Source: Actinacidiphila sp. DG2A-62 (GTDB lineage Bacteria; Actinomycetota; Actinomycetes; Streptomycetales; Streptomycetaceae). From it: 64,000 nucleotides of DNA. A model generated the notes under the pieces. It was not told the origin of the DNA and did not search any database. It was given only the letters and a program-made list of their open reading frames with translations. The translations under genes were made by a program, and so were the position numbers. Positions 1 to 8,819 of this stretch are shown here, piece by piece; within the stretch, counting starts at the first letter, position 1; each line of letters opens with the position of its first letter. The DNA lies in NCBI RefSeq assembly GCF_035825295.1, contig NZ_JAYMGI010000002.1, forward strand, positions 7,516,001 to 7,580,000, in the 5' to 3' direction.

Positions 1-1206
1 CCGCCATCGCGAACACGACGCGGTCGCCGGGGCGCACCGCGGGGACGGGCGCCGCGCGGGCCAACAGGTCCTTCGGCGTGCACAGTTGGCCGACGAAGGT
101 GACCGGTCCCGGACGGCCGGGCGGCCGGGGCCAGGGGTGCGGCCAGTCGGCCACGGGCAGGACGTGGCAGGGCTGGGAATGGCCGCGCGCCGCCGGTGTG
201 CGCAGGTGGTGGGTGCCGCCGCGGACCACCGCGAACTCCTCGCCGTGGCTGTGCTTCACGTCGAGCACGTCGGTGGCGTACCAGCCGCAGTACGCGGTCA
301 GCGCGCGGCCGGGCTCCACGCGCAGGCGCAGCTCGGGGCGGGCGTCGGCCAGGCGCGCGAGGGCGGCGCCGTAGCCGACCCAGTCGAACCGCGCGTCGGG
401 GTCGCCGTAGTCGACCGCCATGCCGCCGCCGACGTCGAGTTCGCGCAACGGGACGCGGTGACGCCGGGCGAGGTCGTCGGCCCAGGCCGCCACCGACCGA
501 GCCGCCGCCGCCAGTTCGGGCGCGGCCAGCCCGCTGGCCAGGTGGGCGTGCACCCCGGCGAACTCCAGCGGCGGACAGGAGCCGTCGGTGAGCATGCGCA
601 GCGCCATGTCCGCGTCCCGCGGGTCGAGCCCGAACGGCGAGGGCCGGCCGCCCATGGCCAGCGGGACGGACGCCAACAGGCCGTCGGCGACGGGCACGTC
701 GACGCGCAGCAGCACCGCGACGCGGGAGTTCGGGTTGCTGCCGGTGCCGGTGCGGGTGCCGGTGCCGGTGCCGGTGTGCGGGTGGGGGAGCCGGCCCGCC
801 GCCGGCCGGGGGCGCGCGCGGCGGCGAGGTGCGCGAGGACGCGCAGCTCGTGGACGCTCTCGACGTGGAAGCGCCGCACCCCGCGGTCGAGGGCCGCCGC
901 GATCTCCGCCGGGGTCTTGCCCGGTCCGCCGAACGCCAGCGGACGCCCCGGCAACACGCCCGCCACGTGCGCGAGTTCGCCGCCCGAGGCGATTTCGAAG
1001 CCGTCCACGTGCGGCGCCAGCGCGGCCAGCACCCGCGGCTCGGGGTTGGCCTTGGCCGCGTAGTACAGCTCCACGCGCGGCGGCAACGCGGCCCGCACGG
1101 CTGCCGCGTGAGCCCGCAGCGCCACCAAGTCGTAGAGGTACGTGGGCAGTCGGTCCGTCGGCAGGGCGAGGACCGCCTGACGCACCCGGGGGTCGACGGC
1201 GCTCAC
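1..1206 (-). CDS. PLP-dependent decarboxylase of an NIS siderophore locus (PvsE/SbnH-like), partial and frameshifted
   Basis: Fold-type III PLP decarboxylase of the diaminopimelate/ornithine decarboxylase family. The N-terminal part carries the PLP-lysine motif YAAKANP and the substrate-loop motif FGGPGKTPAE. The C-terminal part has EPGRALTAYCGWY and a GQLCTPKD cysteine motif. In siderophore loci such enzymes make an amine building block (for example ethanolamine from serine by PvsE), and that role is inferred here. The GTG start overlaps the stop of the upstream synthetase (GTGA). The reading frame changes once near 782-787, at a five-G run next to a hexanucleotide repeat. One missing base there restores a full-length protein. 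The C-terminus runs off the left edge. Confidence 0.8.
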
Positions 1207-3197
1207 CGCGCGGCTCCGCTGGCACAGCGTCGGTGGTCCGCGCCGCGCCGGTCGCTCGCGCCGGCCCGGTCCTCCGAGGCCGGCGCGGTCCCGTTCCCGA
1301 GCGGCCCGCCGTCCGCGGGGCCGGCCCGGCCACGCCGGCCACCGCGGCGGCACTCCCGCGGCGCGGTCCCAGCGGCGACGGCAGCCGTACGTAGGACGCC
1401 CGGCGGTCCGCCGAACGCTCCCACCTGGTCAGCAGGTTGGCCTTGGCCGGCAGCGGCGCGCCGGCCAGCAGGGCGTCCAGCCGAGGATGCCCGCCGTGCC
1501 GGTCGCGGTACTCGGTCAGCACCGCGCGCACCGTCCGCCACAGCGCCGCCTCGGCGCCCGGGCACAGATCGGCGAGCGCCGCCAGCATGTCGCCGACGTT
1601 GTTGACGAACAGGCAGTACGCGAGCCTGGTCCAGCCCTGCTCGGCGCCGTAGCTGAGCGGTTCTGCGACGTACCGGGGCAGCGCCGCCAGCGCGGCGGCG
1701 TGCCGCTCGGGCAGGAGTTTGGCGCCCTCCAGGTCGCGGAAGAGCACTTGGCAGGGCATCCCGTCGCCGTCGACGCACACCAGCACGTTCTGCAGGTGGG
1801 GTTCGAGGACCACGCCGTGGTCCAGGTACGCCGCGAGGACCGGCGGCACGAGCAGCGCCAGATACGCCCGCCACCAGCGCAGCACCGCCGCGGGGCCGGC
1901 GCCGGGCGGCAGCAGCCGGCGCGACGTGGGCGGGACCGGTCGGGTACTCGTCGGCGACCGCCGCGGCCAGCAGCGCGGTCGCGCCCGGCCGCAGCACCCG
2001 GGACAGTCCCTCGCGGACGATCACCCCGAAGCCCTCCAGCAGGTCCGGGTCCGGCGTCCCGTCGGACCCCGGCAGGGCGAGAGCGCGGTACGCCGGCTCG
2101 CGCAACACCGCGTTGCCCGGGAAGCGTTCGGCGAGGTCCGCGGCGACCGGACCGAGCAGCTGGGTCATCGCGACCGCGCCGGCCAGCTCGTACCGCGCGT
2201 TCTTGCGCAGGCAGTTGGTGATCCGCACGTTCAGGCTGAACTTCAGGAACGTCTCGCCGTCGTAGAGCGTGCGCACGGACGCGGTGGCCGCGAACGGCTG
2301 GTCGCCGGGCCCGAGGTCCCGCACCTCACCGCGCCGCAGTGCCGCCGCCAACACCGGGTGGCCGCGCAGCAGTTCGTACTGCCACGGATGCACCGGCAGG
2401 AGCGTGTGGCCGGCAGGTGCCCGGCCGAGCGCGTCGAGGGGCGCGGTCGCCCCGGGCTCCGCGCACTCCTGCACCACCAGGTCGTCGCGGACCGCGAGCA
2501 GCCGCACAGGGAAGGCGGCCCCGGCCTCGGGGGCGTACGCGGCCCAGGTCGCGGGACCGGCCTCGCGGGCCTTGGGGGCGGGGTGGAAGCGGTGGCCGAG
2601 CGGCAGGGAACGCTCCGAGGCGAGGTAGCGGGCGTGCGAGTCGACGGCGTGGGCTGTTCCGGCGGCTCCGGCGGCGGCGCCCGTCGTCGGCGCGGAGGCG
2701 GGCGACGGCCACAAGGGGTGCGCGAGGGCCGCGGTGACGCCCCGGTGGCTGGCCGCGACCTGCGCGGTGAACTCCTCGTTGGCACGGCCGGTGCGCGCAG
2801 CGAGTTCGGCGCGGACGTGCTCCGCGAGCCGCCGCCAGCCGATCGGGGACCACCGCCCCTCGTCGTACCGCGCCACCGGGCCGGTGAAGCGGTGCGCTCC
2901 CAGGAGCGAGGCGCGCCGCACCGCCACCCGCAGCCGTACCCCGGTGCGCGGCAGCCGCAGCGTCAGCGCTCCGCCCGCGACGACGGCGGTGCCTTCGGGC
3001 CCGGCGACCTCCCGCAGCAGGCAGTTGAGAAGGGTGTGGGCCACCGCCTCGCCCGCTGTGGGCAGCCGCGGCAGCGAGCCGGGCGCCGCGCCGGTTTCGG
3101 GCACGGCGTCCGGGGCGCCGGCGGCACGGTTCACGGCCCCTTTCGCGGTGCCCGGTGCGACCGTGGCGGGTGCGGGCGGTTCGTCGGTCGACGTCAT
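1203..3197 (-). CDS. NIS siderophore synthetase, IucA/IucC family (second copy), with apparent frameshifts
   Basis: ATP-dependent synthetase condensing a carboxylate (citrate or derivative) with an amine or alcohol. Visible family motifs are LLPVHPWQYE and KFSLNVRITNCLRKNARYE in the N-terminal two thirds, then HGVVLEPHLQNVLV and FRDLEGAKLLP in the C-terminal FhuF-like region. The frame shifts by one near 1930-1940 and must shift back near 1325-1375, because the original frame supplies the TGA that overlaps the decarboxylase start. The total length (about 664 aa) fits the family once both shifts are corrected. The ATG overlaps the upstream synthetase stop (ATGA). It probably corresponds to PvsD. 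Confidence 0.82.
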   Translation of the reverse strand: MTSTDEPPAPATVAPGTAKGAVNRAAGAPDAVPETGAAPGSLPRLPTAGEAVAHTLLNCLLREVAGPEGTAVVAGGALTLRLPRTGVRLRVAVRRASLLGAHRFTGPVARYDEGRWSPIGWRRLAEHVRAELAARTGRANEEFTAQVAASHRGVTAALAHPLWPSPASAPTTGAAAGAAGTAHAVDSHARYLASERSLPLGHRFHPAPKAREAGPATWAAYAPEAGAAFPVRLLAVRDDLVVQECAEPGATAPLDALGRAPAGHTLLPVHPWQYELLRGHPVLAAALRRGEVRDLGPGDQPFAATASVRTLYDGETFLKFSLNVRITNCLRKNARYELAGAVAMTQLLGPVAADLAERFPGNAVLREPAYRALALPGSDGTPDPDLLEGFGVIVREGLSRVLRPGATALLAAAVADEYPTGPAHVAPAAAARRRPRGGAALVAGVSGAARAAGPRGVPGPRRGPRTPPAERAGVRRRRRDALPSALPRPGGRQTPARAARRRAGGAAPVRRRTAQLRRRAGLDQARVLPVRQQRRRHAGGARRSVPGRRGGAVADGARGADRVPRPARRASSAGRPAGRRAAAGQGQPADQVGAFGGPPGVLRTAAVAAGTAPRECRRGGRRGRAGPADGGPLGNGTAPASEDRAGASDRRGADHRRCASGAAR

Positions 3198-5437
3198 CGG
3201 GGCTCGCGCAGAAGGTAGTTGGGGCCGAGGGTGTAGTGCTTGTTGATGTCGGACGCGCCCGAACGCTCCTTCGTCAGCAGCGTGCCCGCGGTCACCATGG
3301 CCTTGACCGGCAGGCGGTCGGACTCCAGGAGCGCGGCGCGCAAGGTGCGCCCGGGGCTGCCGGGGCCGTCGCCGAGGCGTTCGGTCGCCTCCGCGAGGCG
3401 CTCGCGGACCAGGCCGGTCAGGACGGGAAACGGCGCGCGGCCGGCGCTGGCCAGGGCCACGGCCAGAGCGCCCGCGCAGAGGTGGACGGTGACGGTGGTG
3501 AACAGGTCCACGAGCGGGCCGTCGTCGTCCACGGTGACGCGCGGGTCGTCGAAGGGGGGCGGGCCGTCCTGGGCACGCGAACCCCACGCGTCCGGCCCGA
3601 GCGTCTCGGCGAGGCGGCGCCGGTTGACGCGCAGCCCGTCGTCGTCCTTGAACAGCAGCCGCAGGCGCGGCGCGCCCGGACGGTCGTCCAGGACCAGCGA
3701 GATGTTCTGCTGGTGCGACTCGAGCGCGACGCCGTACCCGAACAGCGTGGTCTGCCAGTCCAGGAGCAGTGTCAGGACGGCGTCGAACAGCGCCACCGGA
3801 TCGCCGCCCGTGTGCCGGTCGGCCAGGTGGTCGGCGACCAGCCGGCCGTCGGGCGCGGTCGCGGCCAGCGCCGCCAGCGGCAGCACCGTGCAGCCGTCGA
3901 GGCCGGGCGGCAGCCGCCGCACCAGCACGGCGAGCACCGCGTGGCCCGCGTGCGCCCAGCGGGTCTCGTCGCAGTGCGGGACCAGCCCCTGGAACCGCGG
4001 CTCGCGGGCCGTGACGGCGGCGAGCAGGCGTTGCGCCGCCGCGCCGTCGACGAGCGTGCCCGGCTTGATGGTGCGGAGGTTGAGCCGGCCCAGCGTGGAG
4101 GTGGCGAGCGGCAGCTTCAGATGCACGCCGGGGTGCGCGGTGAGCGCCACGGTCCGCATGGACAGCGTCGGCGCCGCGCTCAGCCACGGCCGCTCGGCGA
4201 GCACCGCGCTGCCGAGCAGCCCCGTCGCGCGCAGCGCCTCGTGCAGCGGGCCGCCGGCCGCACCGGCCGCCGTCGACGGGTGCACGGGCAGGGCGAGATG
4301 GGTGTGGTCGAGACCCGCGAGGCCGAGGTCCGAGGGCGCGGGCCAGAACGGCGCGAGTGCGTCCGCGAGCGGATTGGTTCCGACGCCGCGTCCGCTTACG
4401 GGTGTTCCGGGGGTTCCGGCCGTCCCGGGTGTTCCGGGGGTTCCGGTCGTTCCGGACGCTCCGGGGGTTCCGGGTGACGTGATCGAGGCGGGCGGTCCGG
4501 AGGAGCCCCGTGGTCCGGACGGCGGGAGGTCCGGGACCGGGCCGCCGGCGACCGTGAGCGCCTCGCGCGGCACGGCGAGCCAGCGCAGGGCGAACGTCGC
4601 GCCGAACTCAGGTGCGTACGCCCGCAGGTGGTCGGCGGACAGGCCGGGGCGGGCGGCCCAGGTCGGGTAGAGCGGGTGTCCGTGCCGCGCGGCGAGCACG
4701 TCGAACGCGAGCGCAGCCTGGGGACCGCGCCAGTCCGCGAGGTCGTCGCCGTGCCGTGCGACGAGCCGTGCCACCGTCCCCTCACGGGTGGCCGCGTGGA
4801 GCCGGAGCGCGGCCAGCGCGTCGCGGTACTCGGCGGCGAACGCCTCGAAGCCCGGGGCGTCCTCGGCCGTGGCGTGCCGGGCGAGCGCGGCGATGACCTC
4901 CTCGCCGTCGGTCACCTCGCGACCGCCGACCACCATGAGCGGCGACCGCGCCGCGTACGCGCACTGGAAGCCGTCCTCCTCGACCGGCAGGAGGAGGTCC
5001 TGCGGCGTCCCGTTCGCGCTGTCGAACCGCGGAGTGTCGCCCCGCAGAGCGTCGCCCCGCAGAGCGTCGCCCCGCAGAGCGTCGCCTCGCGGACCGTCGC
5101 CCGCCGGGCCGTCGTCGGACCCGGCGTCCCCCGGCGCGCAGTCGCCGCCGGGCAGCCGCAGCCAGCGGCCGTCCGGCCGGTCCTCGACCGTGCTCCGCGT
5201 GCGCAGCCCGCACACGTCCTCCCGGAGCGTCGTGCTCAGCACCCGGGTCAGCAGCTCGCCCTCCACCGCCTCCCGCGAGCCCGCGTCGTGCGCCGCGTCC
5301 GCCGGGTCCCGCGAGTCCGTGCCGGGCGCCGCGTCCGCCGGGTCCGGGCTCGCGGCTCCCGCGCCTGCCGCGCCTCCCACCGCGCAGTCGCCGGCGGCGC
5401 CGTGCGCGGAGGCCTCCCCGCCTCCGGGGCGCGTCAC
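3194..5437 (-). CDS. NIS siderophore synthetase, IucA/IucC family (first copy)
   Basis: A 747-aa IucA/IucC-type synthetase. Recognisable blocks are LALPVHPS (the HPWQ position), LSMRTVALTAHPGVHLKLPL followed by TSTLGRLNLRTIKPGTLVDG, and near the C-terminus ESHQQNISLVLDD and LLFKDDDGLRVN. The GTG start overlaps the ATP-grasp stop (GTGA), so the two are translationally coupled. The protein is longer than usual because of two in-frame low-complexity insertions: an LRGDA-type repeat (5035-5098) and a Gly-Thr-Pro repeat (4400-4483). By position it matches PvsB. The substrate cannot be read from sequence. Confidence 0.88.
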   Translation of the reverse strand: MTRPGGGEASAHGAAGDCAVGGAAGAGAASPDPADAAPGTDSRDPADAAHDAGSREAVEGELLTRVLSTTLREDVCGLRTRSTVEDRPDGRWLRLPGGDCAPGDAGSDDGPAGDGPRGDALRGDALRGDALRGDTPRFDSANGTPQDLLLPVEEDGFQCAYAARSPLMVVGGREVTDGEEVIAALARHATAEDAPGFEAFAAEYRDALAALRLHAATREGTVARLVARHGDDLADWRGPQAALAFDVLAARHGHPLYPTWAARPGLSADHLRAYAPEFGATFALRWLAVPREALTVAGGPVPDLPPSGPRGSSGPPASITSPGTPGASGTTGTPGTPGTAGTPGTPVSGRGVGTNPLADALAPFWPAPSDLGLAGLDHTHLALPVHPSTAAGAAGGPLHEALRATGLLGSAVLAERPWLSAAPTLSMRTVALTAHPGVHLKLPLATSTLGRLNLRTIKPGTLVDGAAAQRLLAAVTAREPRFQGLVPHCDETRWAHAGHAVLAVLVRRLPPGLDGCTVLPLAALAATAPDGRLVADHLADRHTGGDPVALFDAVLTLLLDWQTTLFGYGVALESHQQNISLVLDDRPGAPRLRLLFKDDDGLRVNRRRLAETLGPDAWGSRAQDGPPPFDDPRVTVDDDGPLVDLFTTVTVHLCAGALAVALASAGRAPFPVLTGLVRERLAEATERLGDGPGSPGRTLRAALLESDRLPVKAMVTAGTLLTKERSGASDINKHYTLGPNYLLREPR
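4400..4483. repeat. in-frame 15-bp Gly/Thr/Pro-coding tandem repeat
   Basis: Imperfect copies of a GTTCCGG-rich unit (about 15 bp) within the first NIS synthetase gene, encoding a GTPGTPGT-like linker on the minus strand. It is multiple-of-three and keeps the frame open. It sits between family blocks, so it is probably an unstructured surface loop. Confidence 0.8.
5035..5098. repeat. in-frame 15-bp tandem repeat
   Basis: Three near-perfect 15-bp copies of CCCCGCAGAGCGTCG plus a degenerate fourth, encoding repeated LRGDA on the minus strand in the N-terminal part of the first NIS synthetase. Confidence 0.8.
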
Positions 5438-6657
5438 GGTGTGATCTCCCAGGTCCGGGAGGCCACGTACGCGTCGGCCGCGCGGCCCACGCGCGCCGGG
5501 TCGGGGCCGATCGCGCGCACCACGCCGAGCAGGTCGCGGTTGGTGTGGTGGACCGGGCGCCTGCTGCCGATCTCGCGCAGCGGCCGGTACGCCAGCCGCA
5601 CCCCGTCGACTTCGACGTCCTCCGGCCCCGGGGCGGCGGTGAGGACCCCGGCCGTGCGGGCGTAGGGATAGACGAGGCAGGCGGCGGCGTCCGGCGCCGG
5701 CCACGGGCCGGGCGGCAGCGGCTCGCCCAGGTGCACCCGCAGCACGAGGTCGAACAGCGGCACCCCGAGCAGCTCGGCCAGCAGCAGGTCGCACTGGTCG
5801 CCGATGGCGCGATAGTTGACCTCCACCAGCCGCGCCCGGTCGCCGTCCACCACGAACTCCGTGTGGCAGGCCCCGAACCCCACCCCGAGCGCGTCCAGTT
5901 GGACCAGCACCTGGTCCACCAGGGGCCGCGCCAGGTCGGGTTCCCAGGTCAGCCGCTCCTCGATGAAGTACGGCGGAGGGGAGAGGCGGGTGCGGAAGCC
6001 GCCCAGCACCCGGCGCGCCCGGCCGTCGCCGAGCGTCTCCAGCGTGTGCAGCCGCCCGGACACGAACTCCTCGACCACCAGGGCGTCGTGCGGGCGGCGG
6101 GCGCGGATCTCCCGGCAGCGGGCGGCGAGTTCGGCCGGGTCCGCGACGAGCACGACGTCCTCGCTCGCCACGCCCTCGCGCGGCTTGACCACGCACGGGA
6201 ACGGCACCTCCCGCACCTGCGGCCGGTCCAGCGCGTCCGACAGGTCCTGCTCCGCGGGGAGTTCGGCGGCGCGCACCGTCGTGCCGGGCGGCAGGCCGGC
6301 CGCGGCCAGCCGCCGTCGCATCTCGGCCTTGTCCTTCGTCCGCAGCGCCGCCCGCCAGTCCTTGCCGGGCAGCCCGAAGTAGTCCGCCGCCAGCGCCGCC
6401 TGGACCTGGAGGTGGTCGCTGTTGCTGAACACCGCGCCGGGGCGGCGGCCGGCCGAGATCCGGGACACGACCGCGCGGACGTCGCGCACCGCGCACCGCG
6501 CCACCTCCACGTCCTCGTCGCCGGCCGCGGCGACGGCGCGGTGCGCGTCCGGCTGGTCGGTGAGCACGGTGACGGTCAGGCCGAGCCGGCGGGCGGCGGG
6601 CAGGAAGCCCTCGGTCACCGAGTCCGTCGGGTTGAGGGCCAGCAGGTACATCTGCAC
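5434..6657 (-). CDS. ATP-grasp amino-acid ligase of the siderophore locus (PvsA-like)
   Basis: A 407-aa ATP-grasp protein. The central FPCVVKPREGVASEDV block is the ATP-binding lysine/glycine loop, VVEEFVSG is the ATP-grasp strand, and RLVEVNYRAIGDQ holds the Mg-binding Glu/Asn. Such ligases attach an amino acid such as alanine in vibrioferrin-type pathways. It is the first gene of the leftward operon ATP-grasp, NIS synthetase, NIS synthetase, decarboxylase, with every junction overlapping. Either ATG 6657 or ATG 6651 could be the start. The upstream region carries an iron box, so iron-repressed expression is expected. Confidence 0.85.
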   Translation of the reverse strand: MQMYLLALNPTDSVTEGFLPAARRLGLTVTVLTDQPDAHRAVAAAGDEDVEVARCAVRDVRAVVSRISAGRRPGAVFSNSDHLQVQAALAADYFGLPGKDWRAALRTKDKAEMRRRLAAAGLPPGTTVRAAELPAEQDLSDALDRPQVREVPFPCVVKPREGVASEDVVLVADPAELAARCREIRARRPHDALVVEEFVSGRLHTLETLGDGRARRVLGGFRTRLSPPPYFIEERLTWEPDLARPLVDQVLVQLDALGVGFGACHTEFVVDGDRARLVEVNYRAIGDQCDLLLAELLGVPLFDLVLRVHLGEPLPPGPWPAPDAAACLVYPYARTAGVLTAAPGPEDVEVDGVRLAYRPLREIGSRRPVHHTNRDLLGVVRAIGPDPARVGRAADAYVASRTWEITP

Positions 6658-6733
6658 AGATGCGTCGGCTTTCCACGCGCGGGAGCTGGTCCGGCCGCCG
6701 CGGGCGGCGACGGGCCGAAGTGGTGTGACGACC

Positions 6734-6752
6734 CTAGGTTAGGCATACCTAA
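6734..6752. promoter_or_regulatory. iron box (DmdR/IdeR-type), siderophore side
   Basis: CTAGGTTAGGCATACCTAA matches the actinobacterial DmdR1/IdeR consensus TTAGGTTAGGCTAACCTAA at 16 of 19 positions. It lies about 80 bp upstream of the ATP-grasp start, within the divergent region shared with fhuF. Iron-loaded repressor binding is inferred. Confidence 0.88.
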
Positions 6753-6806
6753 TATTGTCAACTCGATTCCGGGTGACCCCAGTTGGACCGGCCCGGAAGA
6801 AGGTGA

Positions 6807-6825
6807 TTAGGTTTGCCTAACCCGA
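6807..6825. promoter_or_regulatory. iron box (DmdR/IdeR-type), fhuF side
   Basis: TTAGGTTTGCCTAACCCGA matches the same 19-bp consensus at 15 positions, with an intact left half. It lies 53 bp upstream of the FhuF-like start. Two separate boxes suggest that each divergent promoter is repressed independently. Confidence 0.8.
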
Positions 6826-6877
6826 CGCCCTCCGGTGTCGGCATGGACTGACGCATCCGAGGGTCCGGGAGGACTCC

Positions 6878-7759
6878 ATGTCCCTGGCCCGCGCCTACCG
6901 GCGGCTCGCCGCGCTGTGCCCCGCGCTGCGGCTGACCATCGCCGCGCCCGCCGCCGGGCCCTGCGCCGCACCCCGCACCGCCGCCGACGCGCACGCCCCC
7001 GGCTGGACCGACGGGCGCCTCCTGGCGTACGACGACGCGGCGCGCCGGGCATGGCTGGACGCCGAGGCCGCCCGCGTCCGCGACGTCTACGGCGTGCGGG
7101 CCCGCGAGGACGTCGTCGCCACCAAGGCCCTGCACGGCTACCTCTGGTCGGCCGCCCTGCTGATCAGCGGCCCCTGGTACCTGCAGCGACGGGTGCCGTA
7201 CCTGCGGCCGCGGGACGTCGAGGTCGGGCCCGGCGGGGCGTACCGGGTCGTCGTCCCCGGCGCCTTCGCGTGCCTGCCCGGCGACCCGGCGGCCGGCAGC
7301 GCGCGGGCGACCGTGCGGGACCGCGAGGAGGACCTGCACGCGGAACTGCGGCAAGCGGTCGCCGAGCACGTCGGCCCGCTGCTGGAGGCCCTGCGGCCCC
7401 GGGTGCGGCGCGGCGCCCGCGCGCTGTGGGGCATGGTCGGCGACGACCTGGTCTCCGGACTCTGGCACCTGGGCCGCGCGCTGGGCGAGGAGGAGCGCGG
7501 CGCGGAGCTGGCGACCCGGGTGCTGCCCGCGCCGCTCGCGCCCTTCCCCGCCGGCGCGCGCTTCCGCCGGCTGCCCGACGACCACCCCGGACCCGACCGG
7601 CTGACCCGGACCCGTATCGGCTGCTGCCTGCACTACACCGTGCGCGGCGACGAGGTCTGCGCCACCTGCCCGCGGCTGCGCGCGCTCGCCCCGCGCGCAG
7701 CCGGCCCGGCGGCGCCCATACCCGCGCCGCCCCGGCCCGCGGAAACAATCCGTTTGTGA
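6878..7759 (+). CDS. fhuF: FhuF-type (2Fe-2S) ferric-siderophore reductase
   Basis: A 293-aa protein ending in the diagnostic FhuF cluster-binding motif CC-x10-C-x2-C (GCCLHY ... EVCATCP). FhuF proteins reduce the ferric iron of imported siderophores in the cytoplasm. The ATG at 6878 has a GGGAGGA ribosome site just upstream. It is divergent from the siderophore operon and preceded by its own iron box, so production and iron release are probably co-regulated. No importer gene is visible nearby. Confidence 0.85.
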   Translation: MSLARAYRRLAALCPALRLTIAAPAAGPCAAPRTAADAHAPGWTDGRLLAYDDAARRAWLDAEAARVRDVYGVRAREDVVATKALHGYLWSAALLISGPWYLQRRVPYLRPRDVEVGPGGAYRVVVPGAFACLPGDPAAGSARATVRDREEDLHAELRQAVAEHVGPLLEALRPRVRRGARALWGMVGDDLVSGLWHLGRALGEEERGAELATRVLPAPLAPFPAGARFRRLPDDHPGPDRLTRTRIGCCLHYTVRGDEVCATCPRLRALAPRAAGPAAPIPAPPRPAETIRL

Positions 7760-7788
7760 GCACCGCACGACCGGACCACCATGGGCGC

Positions 7789-8349
7789 ATGAGCGACCAG
7801 CCCGCGCGATGGACCCAGGCGACCGTGTACCCCGACATGTGGGCCGACCCGGCCGACGACCCCCGCAACAGCGAGGGCCCCAGCCCGGACGGCGAACTGG
7901 CCACGCTGCGGGACTTCCTGACCGACTACCGGCTGACCCTGCGGATGAAGTGCGAGGGCCTGGACGCGGAGCAGCTGGCCCGGCGCTCGGTGCCGCCCTC
8001 CACGATGTCGCTGCTCGGGCTCGTCCGCCACCTCGCGGAGGTGGAGCGCGACTGGCGCAACTGGATCGGCGACGCCGAGCCGCTGCCCAAGCTCTACGGT
8101 CCCCGGGACGCCGACTTCGACGGCGCGGTCGCCGACCAGGCCGTGGTCGACGCGGCCTTCGCCGACCTCGCACGCGAGCAGGAGGCCACCGACGCCGCGC
8201 TCGCCGCCCACCCCGACCTCGGCGAACGCGTCGGCAAGGACGCGCTGTCGATCCGCGAGATGCTCGTGCACGCCATCGAGGAGTACGCCCGCCACTGCGG
8301 GCACGCGGACCTGCTGCGCGAGTGCGTCGACGGCAGAGTCGGCCAGTAG
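7789..8349 (+). CDS. DinB-superfamily protein (DUF664)
   Basis: A 186-aa protein with a four-helix DinB/DUF664 pattern: a metal-site histidine in LVRHLAEVERDW and a second histidine pair in MLVHAIEEYARHCGHADLLRE. Family members include mycothiol-, bacillithiol- and other thiol-dependent S-transferases and many uncharacterised proteins. The substrate here is unknown. It lies 29 bp after fhuF on the same strand but has no obvious functional link to it. Confidence 0.75.
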   Translation: MSDQPARWTQATVYPDMWADPADDPRNSEGPSPDGELATLRDFLTDYRLTLRMKCEGLDAEQLARRSVPPSTMSLLGLVRHLAEVERDWRNWIGDAEPLPKLYGPRDADFDGAVADQAVVDAAFADLAREQEATDAALAAHPDLGERVGKDALSIREMLVHAIEEYARHCGHADLLRECVDGRVGQ

Positions 8350-8356
8350 GCTCCGC

Positions 8357-8377
8357 GGCCCGGCCCCGCGCCGGGCC
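8357..8377. terminator. hairpin between convergent genes
   Basis: A 7-bp inverted repeat, GGCCCGG and CCGGGCC, with a 7-nt loop sits between the convergent DUF664 and DUF5713 genes. There is no T-tract, as is common in streptomycetes. Confidence 0.5.
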
Positions 8378-8719
8378 TCACCACTCGCGGGGCGCGATCA
8401 GCTCCTCCACGTCCGCCTCCTCGAAGCCGTACGCCGACGCCACGAACCAGAAGTCCTCGGCTATCTCCTCACGCGCGACGGTCTCGATCTCGCTGCCGGC
8501 GGCCTCGAACGCGGCCTCCAGCGCGTTGAACTCCTCCGTCGCCGCGTGCGTCAGCGTGTAGAGGCCGGGCAGGTCCGCCGGGCGCTCGGCCTCGATCCGC
8601 GCGCACAGCCGCATGAGCACGGCCCGGCCCTGGTCCACGACGTGGTCGGGGTAGTAGCCGTCCGCGTACAGCGTGCGCAGGAACGCGTGATCGGTCACCT
8701 TCGGATTCGTGATCGTCAT
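8378..8719 (-). CDS. DUF5713-like small protein
   Basis: A 113-aa acidic protein of unknown function resembling the DUF5713 family (pattern LYADGYYPDHVVDQGRAVL followed by LCARIE). The start is placed at ATG 8719 (MTITNPKV), because the upstream in-frame Met lacks a ribosome site and family homology appears to begin here. No catalytic motif is evident. Confidence 0.65.
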   Translation of the reverse strand: MTITNPKVTDHAFLRTLYADGYYPDHVVDQGRAVLMRLCARIEAERPADLPGLYTLTHAATEEFNALEAAFEAAGSEIETVAREEIAEDFWFVASAYGFEEADVEELIAPREW

Positions 8720-8819
8720 GCCGCCGATCATGCACCGGGCCACTGACAATCCGGTCCTGGGCGGGCGGGAGCGGGCCGGGACGGGGCCGGCGGCGGGCCG
8801 GGAACGAGTCCCCGGACGC

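Noticed and set aside
720-790. CCGGTG hexanucleotide run as a phase-variation switch of the decarboxylase
   Set aside because: Six-base slippage would not change the frame. The break is better explained by the neighbouring five-G run.
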